Part shown: in pieces, positions 35,879-44,086 of the stretch
Numbering within the stretch: the stretch's first letter is position 1
How the letters are laid out: every line of letters begins with the position of its first letter
DNA from: AP-15 sp963712825
Lineage (GTDB): Bacteria > Pseudomonadota > Alphaproteobacteria > ATCC43930 > CGMCC-115725
Direction: 5' to 3'
Assembly: GCA_963712825.1 (NCBI GenBank)
Contig: CAVQJP010000024.1
Coordinates: 372,001-436,000, forward strand
Length of the DNA stretch: 64,000 nucleotides
Notes under the pieces: model-generated
What the model saw: only the letters and a program-made list of their open reading frames with translations
The model's database searches: none
Told to the model about the DNA's origin: nothing
Position numbers and translations under genes: made by a program

Positions 35879-36035
35879 CGCGTTCGGTCCTCTACGTCAG
35901 GCACAGCTTCGACCGACACAGGATGGAGGGTCAATTTGCTTCGGTGTGAAATAGCTCACAGCATAGCCGCTCAATTCGTGCTCGTCTGTTCCACACCGAC
36001 CACAGACGCCGCCCACCCCGGCCGAAGGAGGGCAT

Positions 36036-37130
36036 ATGCGTTTTCTGTCCTCGCTGTCACCGTTCCAGATCCTCCGCCAGCTTGGCGAGCGGAAAGAATC
36101 TTCGACCTTCGAGCGATTGAAAAGCTCGCAGCACGTGGCCGATTTGCGTCTGATCTTTTCGGTCACGCTGATCATTATGATCGCCGCCTCGGTTCTCGCG
36201 GTGCTGTTCTGTTTCGAGCACCAAGTAATGACCAATTGGAAGGCCGTCGAGACGGGTCACGACGGCTGGATCTGGGCGCAGCTCGTTTTCGCCGCCATCG
36301 GCGACAGCGGCGCCTTCATCGGCGCGGTCGGAGCGCTGGGCTGCGGCGTTCTCGCCTGGACATACCAGACCGGCAGCGCTCGTCTTGGCGTGGTGGATTT
36401 GTTCGCCTGCGAAATCGCAACCTTGTGCCGGGTGGCCGCGGTCGTCGATATGGTGCCGCGCTACATCGCGCTGTTTCACGCCGGACCGGGCAGCAGAGAG
36501 CCACTGCACGCGATCGACGGCGACATGCCTACCGACGGGCGATTTACCTCCCAAGAGAGCTATTTCCCGGTCTTCGACTCTTCCGTCAAGGACCTGCAGC
36601 CGCTCGAGGCGGGCGTGGTCGACAATGTCACTGCGTTTTACACCTACATGAAAGTGATGCGCGATTCACTTCGCAAACTGGCTGAGATTCACCCGTCAGC
36701 GGACGGAAGTTCAGGGGCTGACGAATGGCATCGTGCGATCTGCAATGTGATTTACATGCAATTTCTCGGGCTCGAAAGTGCGCGCAAGGCGATCAGAGAC
36801 TTGGTCGAGTTCGAGCCTACGGAAGCGGAGGATGTGTTCACGATCCTCTTGAGCGAGCTTGTCGCTTACGGCTTTCTGCGCGAGCAGTTCACCGGCGACC
36901 TGAAACAGCGGCGGCTGGAGGCGCGGGATGAAAGCTATCGCCAGGAAATCCCGCGCCTGTACTACAAGTTGCTGCAACAAGACGGGACGCAATGGGAGAA
37001 GGCCAAGGATGTCGCGGCCGAGGTCATGAAGCGCTACGCCGAGGTTTTTGCTACGGACGCGCCCTCGCCCATTGCTCCCGAACCGCCGCTCGCGGCAGTG
37101 GCCGCGCGCGAGGACGCGCTGTCGGCGTAG
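36036..37130 (+). CDS. Membrane protein of unknown function with a long helical cytosolic part
   Basis: This 364-residue protein has two hydrophobic helices near residues 45-65 (FSVTLIIMIAASVLAVLFC) and 85-110 (FAAIGDSGAFIGAVGALGCG). A mainly helical region of about 240 residues follows, containing YMKVMRDSLRKLAEIH, YMQFLGLESARKAIRDLVEF and YYKLLQQDG, and a low-complexity alanine/proline-rich end. AGGAGGGC stands directly before the ATG. It is divergent from hemC. I do not recognise a family and do not assign a function; the arrangement would fit a membrane-anchored regulator or scaffold. Confidence 0.75.
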   Translation: MRFLSSLSPFQILRQLGERKESSTFERLKSSQHVADLRLIFSVTLIIMIAASVLAVLFCFEHQVMTNWKAVETGHDGWIWAQLVFAAIGDSGAFIGAVGALGCGVLAWTYQTGSARLGVVDLFACEIATLCRVAAVVDMVPRYIALFHAGPGSREPLHAIDGDMPTDGRFTSQESYFPVFDSSVKDLQPLEAGVVDNVTAFYTYMKVMRDSLRKLAEIHPSADGSSGADEWHRAICNVIYMQFLGLESARKAIRDLVEFEPTEAEDVFTILLSELVAYGFLREQFTGDLKQRRLEARDESYRQEIPRLYYKLLQQDGTQWEKAKDVAAEVMKRYAEVFATDAPSPIAPEPPLAAVAAREDALSA

Positions 37131-37324
37131 CCAAATCCGGATCGTCGGGAACCGGCAGCCGGGCGATTCGCTTGCCTGCCGTCGCCGCCGCGCTTCAAGT
37201 TGCCCCTAAGGGTCGACCCCTGGCGACCGAGACGGCCTCCGTCGCGTGCAAATCCCTGTCCATCATCGCCGGCGCCATACCTTGGCACTGTGCGCGAACG
37301 GCGGCGTTGCTATATTCGAGGCCG

Positions 37325-39577
37325 ATGCCTGATCCTGCCGTCATTGCCATCCGACCCGCGGACGCGGCCGCACCCCTTTTGGCGGCGCTCAACGACGCGC
37401 AGCGCCGCGCGGTCGAGGCGGTCGACGGCCCGGTTCTGGTGCTGGCCGGCGCCGGCACCGGCAAGACCCGGGTGCTGACCACGCGGCTCGCCCACATCCT
37501 CGCCACCCGGCGCGCTTTCCCGTCCGAGCTGCTCGCCGTCACCTTTACCAACAAGGCGGCGCGCGAAATGCGCGAACGGCTCGAAGCCATGATCGGCCGC
37601 GCCGCCGACGGGCTGTGGCTCGGCACCTTTCACGCGATCGCGGCGCGCATCCTGCGCCGCCACGCCGAGGCGGTCGGGCTCAAATCGAGCTTTACGATCC
37701 TCGACACCGACGACCAGATTCGTCTGCTGAAGCAGATTCTGCAGGCCGAGGACATCGACGAGCGGCGCTGGCCGGCGCGGGTGCTGCTCGCCGTCATCCA
37801 GCGCTGGAAAGACCGCGGCCTCACCCCCGAAAAGGTGCCGCGCGGCGACGCCGACGGCTTTGCCGACGGCCGCGCGATCATGCTTTACGAGCGCTATCAG
37901 GAGCGCCTGGCGACGGTCAACGCCGTCGATTTCGGCGACCTGCTGCTGCACAACCTGACGCTCTTCACCGGCCATCCCGACATTCTCGCCGAATACCACC
38001 GGCGCTTCCGCTATCTCCTGGTCGACGAGTACCAGGACACCAACGTCGCCCAGTATTTGTGGCTGCGGCTGTTGGCGCAGGCGCGGCGCAACCTGTGCTG
38101 TGTGGGCGACGACGACCAGTCGATCTACAGCTGGCGGGGTGCCGAGATCGGCAACATCCTGCGCTTTGAGAGCGATTTTCCGGGTGCGGCGATCATCCGC
38201 CTCGAGGAGAATTACCGCTCGACCTCGCGCATCCTCGGTGCCGCGGCAGGGATGATCGCGCACAACAGCGGTCGGCTCGGCAAGACCCTGTGGACCCAGG
38301 CCGACGAGGGCGACAAGGTTGTCGTTCGCGGGGTCTGGGACGCCGAGGACGAAGCGCGCTGGGTCGGCGACGAGATCGAGGCGTTGCAGCGCCAGGGCCA
38401 TGCGCTGCGCGAGATCGCGATCCTGGTGCGCGCCGGCTTTCAGACGCGGGAGTTCGAGGAGCGGTTTATCGCGCTGGCGCTCCCCTATCGCGTGATCGGC
38501 GGCCCGCGCTTTTACGAGCGCCAGGAAATCCGCGACGCGCTCGCCTACATGCGCCTCGTAGCACAACCGGCCGACGATCTCGCTTTTGAGCGCATCCTGA
38601 ACACGCCGCGCCGCGGCATCGGCAGCTCGACATTGCAGCAGCTGCACACGGCGGCGCGGGCCGAGCAGATGCCGCTGATCGAGGCGGCGCGGGTGCTGAC
38701 ATCCGGCGACCGGCTGCGCCCGGCGGCGCGCAATGCGTTGGCCGCGTTTGTCGCGGCACTCGACCGCTGGCGCGCCGCGGCCGATCGCGTGTCGCACACC
38801 GATCTTGTGCAGAACGTGCTCGACGAATCCGGCTACACCGCGATGTGGCAGGCCGATCGCTCGCCCGATGCCGCCGGACGGCTCGAAAACCTGAAGGAAC
38901 TGGTTGTGGCGATGGCCGAGTTCGAAAACCTCGGCGGATTTTTGGAGCATGTCAGCCTGGTCATGGACAATGCCGCGGACGCTGCCGGCGACATGGTCAA
39001 CCTGATGACCCTGCACAGCGCGAAAGGTCTCGAATTCGACACCGTGTTTCTGCCGGGCTGGGAGGACGGGCTGTTCCCGAGCCAGCGGGCGATGGAGGAA
39101 GGCGGGCTTGCCGCCCTCGAAGAAGAGCGCCGCCTCGCCTATGTCGGGCTGACCCGCGCGCGCCGTCGCGGCTATGTGTCGTTTGCCGCCAACCGCCGCA
39201 TCCACGGCCAATGGCAGAGTGCGATCCGCTCGCGCTTTGTCGACGACTTGCCGGCCGAGCATGTCGAATTTGTCGCCGAGCCCGGTCTCGACGCCCGCGG
39301 CGCGGGATTTGGCGCGAGCAGCTGGGGCAACGCATTCGATCTGCCGCAGGCCGCGCCGTGGGCCGAGCGCCGGCGGCCGCTGCTGGTCGAAAGCGGCCCG
39401 GCGCCGCGGCGCGGCGCCGAAATCCGCCGGGTCGGCGGGTTCGCGGTGGGCGACCGCATATTTCACCAGAAATTCGGCTATGGCGCCGTCACCGCGGTCG
39501 AAGACAACAAGCTTGCGATCATCTTCGAGCACGCCGGCGTCAAAAACGTGCTCGACGCCTACGTCGAGCACGCCTGA
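37325..39577 (+). CDS. UvrD/PcrA-type DNA helicase
   Basis: The 750-residue superfamily 1A helicase has Walker A GAGTGKT (K47), motif Ia VTFTNKAAREM, the Walker B motif DEYQDTN (D234, E235), motif III GDDDQSIYSWRGA, motif IV RLEENYRS, motif V TLHSAKGLEFDTVFLPG, and motif VI YVGLTRAR. The C terminus carries the Tudor-like domain of PcrA/UvrD (GDRIFHQKFGYGAVTAVEDN) that binds RNA polymerase. It unwinds DNA 3' to 5' in nucleotide excision and mismatch repair. The frame is open upstream, but the ATG at 37325 matches the family's N terminus (LNDAQRRAVE near residue 22). Whether to call it uvrD or pcrA is a matter of convention. Confidence 0.95.
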   Translation: MPDPAVIAIRPADAAAPLLAALNDAQRRAVEAVDGPVLVLAGAGTGKTRVLTTRLAHILATRRAFPSELLAVTFTNKAAREMRERLEAMIGRAADGLWLGTFHAIAARILRRHAEAVGLKSSFTILDTDDQIRLLKQILQAEDIDERRWPARVLLAVIQRWKDRGLTPEKVPRGDADGFADGRAIMLYERYQERLATVNAVDFGDLLLHNLTLFTGHPDILAEYHRRFRYLLVDEYQDTNVAQYLWLRLLAQARRNLCCVGDDDQSIYSWRGAEIGNILRFESDFPGAAIIRLEENYRSTSRILGAAAGMIAHNSGRLGKTLWTQADEGDKVVVRGVWDAEDEARWVGDEIEALQRQGHALREIAILVRAGFQTREFEERFIALALPYRVIGGPRFYERQEIRDALAYMRLVAQPADDLAFERILNTPRRGIGSSTLQQLHTAARAEQMPLIEAARVLTSGDRLRPAARNALAAFVAALDRWRAAADRVSHTDLVQNVLDESGYTAMWQADRSPDAAGRLENLKELVVAMAEFENLGGFLEHVSLVMDNAADAAGDMVNLMTLHSAKGLEFDTVFLPGWEDGLFPSQRAMEEGGLAALEEERRLAYVGLTRARRRGYVSFAANRRIHGQWQSAIRSRFVDDLPAEHVEFVAEPGLDARGAGFGASSWGNAFDLPQAAPWAERRRPLLVESGPAPRRGAEIRRVGGFAVGDRIFHQKFGYGAVTAVEDNKLAIIFEHAGVKNVLDAYVEHA

Positions 39578-39721
39578 CGCCAACGAGTTCGAGAGCTGTG
39601 GGGCGGATGGAATCCGCCCCACGGTTGTATGTCGCTCGAACGGGATAGCGGCTGACGCTTGCAAGAAGAGGGAACCCGGCCGAGGCGGTCGCCGGCGCCC
39701 GTGATCGACGCTGCTCGCCCG

Positions 39722-40303
39722 CTACGGCAGGTTGTAGCCGACGGCACTCTCGATTTCGATCGTCTTCTTGACCGCCGGGCGCGCCATGATCCGCGCGAAA
39801 TGCGCGTCGAGGCTCGGGTATTCGCCCGGCGCCGGCGAGGTCGAGGTCTTGAACCGCCAGTACAGCCGGAACAGGTGGATGTCGGCAATGGAATAGCGGC
39901 CGCCGACCGTCCATTCGTTCGCGCCGAGCCGGGGGTCAGCGATCCTGAACACCTCTTTCCAGCGTTCGATACCGATGCGGCGGGCCGGGTGGATCGTTGC
40001 AGCGATAAACGACATCCACGAAATCGCCTGCGCCTCTTCTTCGATCCCGCCCGCGGGCCATAGCTCAGCGTCGGGATAGCGCTTGGCGAGATAGTAGAGG
40101 GTGGCGGCGACTTCGGTCAGCACCCTGCCGTCGACCAGCAGGCTCGGGACTTTTCCTTCGGGATTGATCGCGAGGTAGTCGGGCGCGTGCTGCTCGCGCT
40201 TGGCGAAGGACAGCGGCTTTGCCTCGAACGGCACGCCGATTTCGTGCAACGCGATATGCGTCGCCATCGCACTCGATCCCGGCGAGAAATATAGGGTCAG
40301 CAT
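39722..40303 (-). CDS. Glutathione S-transferase family protein
   Basis: The protein of about 193 residues begins LTLYFSPGSSAMATHIALHE, the beta-class-like glutathione site with serines in place of a tyrosine or cysteine. NPEGKVPSLLVDG and TEVAATLYYLAKRYP follow, and a helical C-terminal domain with YSIADIHLFRLYWR ends it. The start is set at 40303 because GGAG lies 6 bases upstream; a TTG two codons earlier is less likely. It is a single gene, convergent with the helicase. Substrate unknown. Confidence 0.9.
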   Translation of the reverse strand: MLTLYFSPGSSAMATHIALHEIGVPFEAKPLSFAKREQHAPDYLAINPEGKVPSLLVDGRVLTEVAATLYYLAKRYPDAELWPAGGIEEEAQAISWMSFIAATIHPARRIGIERWKEVFRIADPRLGANEWTVGGRYSIADIHLFRLYWRFKTSTSPAPGEYPSLDAHFARIMARPAVKKTIEIESAVGYNLP

Positions 40304-40332
40304 CGACAACTCCTATTCGGCCGCATCATGAT

Positions 40333-40421
40333 CCGTCGCCCCCGCAAGCGACGCGCAAGCGGGGGGCCAGGGCAACAGTCAGGTTGCGCGCCCCTGGGTT
40401 CCCGCTTTCGCGGGAATGACG
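40333..40421. repeat. Palindromic intergenic repeat, family 1, copy 1
   Basis: The element starts CCGTCGCCCCCGC and ends CCCGCTTTCGCGGGAATGACG. The ends are imperfect inverted copies of each other, and the right arm also contains its own small hairpin (CCCGCTTTCGCGGG). A second copy is at 50083-50162. Position, size and structure fit the short palindromic repeats scattered through many alphaproteobacterial genomes. It lies between the glutathione transferase and the LLM oxidoreductase gene. Confidence 0.7.
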
Positions 40422-40459
40422 AAGGATGCGTTGTTAATTTTGGGCATTTCGAACCCGCT

Positions 40460-41533
40460 TCAGGCGACGGCCCGCGCGCGCGCCGCCGCGAATTGGGGCA
40501 TGACCTTCTCGCACATCAGCCGCATCGCGCTCACCACCTTGTCGTGCGGGATCAGGCCGCCGCAATTCAATTCGGCGAGAATCCCGGAGAGGCCGATTTC
40601 GGCCTGCAACGCGCTCAGCTTTGCGGCGATCGTGTCGGGCGTGCCGATCAGCACGTTCGCCCGCAATGCGTCCTCATAGGTGCGGCGGCGCAGGTCGTGC
40701 ACCCGCCGCATGCGGCGTTCGGCGGTGACCGGGTCGACCAGTCTCGCGGCCCCTTCGAGCAAATTCGCCTGCTCGTGATAGAAATGCATGATGCTTTCCT
40801 TGGGCTCGGCGCGGGCTTGCTCCTCGGTCTCGGCAATGTAGGTCGGCGCCGACACAAAGACCTGGCCGCGCCCCGGGTGGCCGGCCGCTTCCCAGGCGTC
40901 ATGATAGCTGCGGATCTGGCCGGCGAGATCGGGCCAGCTGGTGTGGCGCACCGAGGCGAAGACCGGCACACCGCGCCGGCCGATCGCCGGAAAGGTGTCG
41001 GGCGTGCTGGCGGCGATGCGGATCGGCGGCGTCGGCTTCTGATACGGCTTCGGCACCAGGCTGACGTTTTTGAAATGGTGGTAGACGCCGTCATACGAAA
41101 AGCTCGGCTCGGTCCAGGCGCGCTGGATAACGTCGAGAATCTCACGAAACCGCGCTTGGCTTTCGGCGTAGGAAACGCCATAGGCCTCATAGGTCTGCGC
41201 GACCCCGCTGCGCCCGACCCCGAAGATCAGCCGCCCATGGCTCAGCTGGTCGACGGTGGCGGCCTCCTCGGCCAGCCGCAAGGGATGGCACAACGGCAAG
41301 ACCTGGACGGCGATGCCGATCTTCAGCCGCTTGGTGCGCGCGGCGATGGCGCTCGCAATGCTGAGCGGCGCCGACAATACCGACCGGCGCGGCTCGAAAT
41401 GCAACTCGGCCAGCCACATCACGTCGAGCCCGAGGCGCTCGGCGGCGTCGACCTGCTCCATGGCCTCGTCAAAGGCCTCGCTCTCGGACCGGCCCGGGAG
41501 CGACGGAAACTCGTGGAACATGCCGAATTCCAT
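40460..41533 (-). CDS. LLM-class flavin-dependent oxidoreductase (luciferase-like)
   Basis: The protein of about 357 residues has a TIM-barrel layout typical of bacterial luciferase-like monooxygenases: MEFGMFHEFP at the first strand, GLDVMWLAELHFEPRRSVLS, RLKIGIAVQVLPLCHPLRLA, and VDQLSHGRLIFGVGRS for flavin phosphate. These enzymes use FMNH2 or F420 with oxygen or a reducible substrate; the substrate here is not readable. The start at 41533 is the ATG before EFGMFHEF; the 13 upstream residues are not family-like. No flavin reductase gene is adjacent. Confidence 0.88.
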   Translation of the reverse strand: MEFGMFHEFPSLPGRSESEAFDEAMEQVDAAERLGLDVMWLAELHFEPRRSVLSAPLSIASAIAARTKRLKIGIAVQVLPLCHPLRLAEEAATVDQLSHGRLIFGVGRSGVAQTYEAYGVSYAESQARFREILDVIQRAWTEPSFSYDGVYHHFKNVSLVPKPYQKPTPPIRIAASTPDTFPAIGRRGVPVFASVRHTSWPDLAGQIRSYHDAWEAAGHPGRGQVFVSAPTYIAETEEQARAEPKESIMHFYHEQANLLEGAARLVDPVTAERRMRRVHDLRRRTYEDALRANVLIGTPDTIAAKLSALQAEIGLSGILAELNCGGLIPHDKVVSAMRLMCEKVMPQFAAARARAVA

Positions 41534-41934
41534 AACCTGACCTCGCTGGTTGCACCGTAAGCCCGCGGTCAACCTAGCGAAGCTCTGCCGCCCAAGCCAA
41601 GCGGCATCATGGCGGATGGGCTACACGGCCGATCGCATTCGCTTCCCTGTGATCGAGATCAATCCGACACGACCGAAGAAACGGGTATCGCGCATGTGGA
41701 CAAGCTCCCGGAACCCCTTGCCCGGACTTGATCGGGGCATCCACGTCTTGGAAGCCTGCTCGACCGAGCCGGGGAGAGACGCGGATGGCCGTGACAAGCC
41801 CGGCCGCGGGGCCTTTGGGCCAGAAGGAGCTTGGATCGTCGGCGCACGCACCGCTATCACGCGCCGCTATCCCGGCTGCGCCGATGATGCGAAACTTCGC
41901 GCAGCTATCGGCAGCACCAGCAGAGGGAGCAGGA
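41534..41934. other. Intergenic stretch of about 400 bp containing one palindromic repeat
   Basis: Apart from the family 2 repeat at 41721-41803, no open frame here looks like a gene, and there is no good ribosome-binding site until GGGAG at 41925, which belongs to the dehydrogenase gene at 41935. Promoters for the LLM oxidoreductase and the dehydrogenase must lie here, but no convincing -35/-10 pair stands out. Confidence 0.5.
41721..41803. repeat. Palindromic intergenic repeat, family 2, copy 2
   Basis: The left arm CCCGGACTTGATCGGGGC plus ATCCACGTCTT is an imperfect inverted match to the right arm AGACGCGGATGGCC plus GTGACAAGCCCGG, giving a long potential hairpin of about 80 bp. It shares blocks with 17516-17597. 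It lies in the gap before the dehydrogenase gene. Confidence 0.6.
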
Positions 41935-42839
41935 ATGATGGAGCTCGGCTATATCGGTTTGGGCAACATGGGCGGTGCGTTGGCGCGGCGGCTGCTGCGC
42001 GAGCACAAGATGCGCGTCTTCGATCTGCGGCCCGAGGTGGTGGCGCGCTTTGCCGACGCCGGCGCCGTGCCGACGCAGAGCGCTGCGGCGCTCGCCCGCG
42101 AAAGCGACATGGTCATGACCTGCCTGCCGACCTCGGCCGAGGTGCGCGACGTGCTGTTCGGCGAGGGGCGCGTCGCCGAGGTGCTGCGGCCCGGGCCAGA
42201 TCTTCGCCGACATGACGACGGGCGACCCCAACGAGACCCGCGAGATGGCAAAGCGTCTGGCCGAAAAGGGCGTCGTAGATGATCGACGCACCGGTCAGCG
42301 GCGGTCCGCACGGCGCCAACGCCGGCACCATCGCGATCATGGTCGGCGCTCCTGCCGATGTGTTCGCCAAGGTCAAGCCGATCTTTGAGACGATCAGCCC
42401 CAACATCTTCCACACCGGCGATGTCGGCACCGGCCACGTCATGAAGCTCGTCAACAACGTGATCAGCGCCGGGGTGCGGGCGGTCACCTTCGAGGCGTTG
42501 GCGATGGGCATCAAGAACGGCCTCAGCCTCGAAACCTGCACCGCCGTTCTGCAAAAGGGCAGCGGCCGCAGCGCCGCGACCGAGCTCGCCCTCCCCAAGC
42601 TGCTGAAAAATGATTTTTCGGTCAGCTTCACCTTGGCCTTGATGCACAAGGACGTGCGGCTTGCGACCAAGCTCGGTCAGGACAGCGCCACGCCGATGGT
42701 GCTGGCGAATGTCGTGCGCGAATTGTTCCAGACCGTGATCAACGAGCACGGCGCCGACCAGGACACCCAGACCCTGGTCAAGCTGTTCGAGCGCATCGGC
42801 AACGTCGCCATCGCCCCAGGGACCAACGTCAGGGACTGA
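41935..42839 (+). pseudogene. NAD(P)-dependent 3-hydroxyisobutyrate/6-phosphogluconate dehydrogenase-type protein, broken by two frameshifts
   Basis: The N-terminal Rossmann domain starts ELGYIGLGNMGGALARRLL. At about 42196 an extra base breaks the frame in VLRPG; the intact reading continues in a second frame as QIFADMTTGDPNETREMAKR. At about 42277 another extra base shifts it again, after which IDAPVSGGPHGANAG, the helix with GHVMKLVNNVIS (the catalytic lysine) and the rest of the protein follow to 42839. Corrected, it is about 300 residues, the normal size for beta-hydroxyacid dehydrogenases. GGGAG precedes the start. Two indels within 85 bp of a well-conserved gene point to either decay or local sequencing error. 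Confidence 0.8.
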
Positions 42840-42919
42840 GGGGAGCCTGCGACATCTTGGACCCGGCGGCGGGTCATCGGAACCGGGTGCGCGGACCGGC
42901 GTTCGTGCTAGCCTTGGGG

Positions 42920-43066
42920 ATGCGCTATCGGATGATCCTCCCGCCCCGGCACACCCTGCTGATCGTCTGCGCCGCGGCGCTCGTCGGTCTGGTCTATGCC
43001 GAAGGCTGGATCTGGCCGTTGAAGGCCGCCGCGGTCATGATCCCGGTGTCGTTCCTGGTCAGCTGA
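42920..43066 (+). CDS. Small hydrophobic protein, hypothetical
   Basis: This short frame of 48 residues has two hydrophobic stretches (TLLIVCAAALVGLVYA and AAAVMIPVSFLV) joined by EGWIWPLK, suggesting a hairpin in the membrane. It starts at an ATG after CTTGGGG and ends 6 bp from the convergent RMD1-family gene. No family is recognised. The regular hydrophobic pattern is the only support for it being real. Confidence 0.45.
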   Translation: MRYRMILPPRHTLLIVCAAALVGLVYAEGWIWPLKAAAVMIPVSFLVS

Positions 43067-43072
43067 CCCGGA

Positions 43073-43921
43073 CTAGCGACGCAGCAACAGCGGGTAGAGG
43101 CTGAGCAGCAGCTCGGCGACGATCAGCGCCACGATGTACCATTCGACCCGCATGCTGCTGCGCGTCTGCACCAGGCCGAGCAGGGTTTCGACCGTGTTCG
43201 AGACGATGTCGAGCTTGCGGTCGAGCGCGCGGTCGCGGTCGCGCAATTCGTATTCGTCGGCGAGCCGCAGGTAGAACCGGTCGAGCGCCGGATACTCCCA
43301 CAGCAGCTCGGGGGTTTCCGAGGTGCCGACGCGGCCGACCATCTTCTGCTGCATCAGCAAGACGTCGCCGATATGGCGCAGCAGAACCTTGCCGGCGACG
43401 CCGGCGCGACCCTTCTCTCGCAACGCCATCGCCAGCGGCTCGATCCGGTCGAAGAGGTCGTTGATCCGCGTCTCGTAATGCGACAGAACGAGGCTCTTGG
43501 CGAGGATGTCGGCGACGAGCTGCAACCGCTCGGTCGACCGGTCGCGCAGGATGATGTTGCCCGACGCATCGACGTGCTGGTCGCTGTCGGGCCGGACCAA
43601 GAGCCGTGCCTCGTCCTGCTCAGGCGTCGGAAAGGCGCCGACGACCGACGGCGCCAGCCCTTTGACGAACTCGTCCAGCGCGGCGGTCTTTGCACCGAAC
43701 AGCACAACCGCGCCATAGCGGAACAGCACCGCGATCCCGCCGCCCGGCAGGTTCAGCGTCAAGGGTGCAGTCCCGAGCGAGCCGCTGCGTTCGAGCCGCG
43801 TGTCGATGCGCTCGCCGAGCAGCAGCGCGCAAACCGGCACGGTCTCCGTCGCTGCCGGCGAACCCGCCGCACCAGTGCTTTCGGCCGCGACCGGCGGCGC
43901 CGTGTCTTCCCTCGAATTCAT
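43073..43921 (-). CDS. RMD1/YagE (DUF155) family membrane protein
   Basis: The 282-residue protein fits the RMD1/YagE family: VLFRYGAVVLFGA near residue 65, LVADILAKSLVLSHYETRI in the middle, RHIGDVLLMQQKMVGRVG and WEYPALDRFYLRLADEYELR further along, then ALDRKLDIVSNTVETLL. A single C-terminal membrane helix follows (WYIVALIVAELLLSLYPLLL). Yeast relatives are needed for sporulation or sit in mitochondria; the bacterial role is unknown. The first 30 residues are low-complexity. It is divergent from the glucoamylase gene. Confidence 0.85.
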   Translation of the reverse strand: MNSREDTAPPVAAESTGAAGSPAATETVPVCALLLGERIDTRLERSGSLGTAPLTLNLPGGGIAVLFRYGAVVLFGAKTAALDEFVKGLAPSVVGAFPTPEQDEARLLVRPDSDQHVDASGNIILRDRSTERLQLVADILAKSLVLSHYETRINDLFDRIEPLAMALREKGRAGVAGKVLLRHIGDVLLMQQKMVGRVGTSETPELLWEYPALDRFYLRLADEYELRDRDRALDRKLDIVSNTVETLLGLVQTRSSMRVEWYIVALIVAELLLSLYPLLLRR

Positions 43922-44086
43922 CTCGGCCCCGCCAGATGGCCGCCGGATATGTTCTGATCTGATCGGGCGGCCCCGTCGGGCGCAACCGTTGCGTCGCGGG
44001 CCTGCCGACCTGGACCCCTTTCCGGCCTTGGCTTATCTGTAGCCCGACCCGACCATATCCCAACGCGAAAAGCCGGGGTCGCGCCG

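Noticed and set aside
37310..39664. A 784-codon minus-strand frame opposite the helicase
   Set aside because: The helicase motifs are complete on the plus strand; the minus frame shows no domain or ribosome-binding site.
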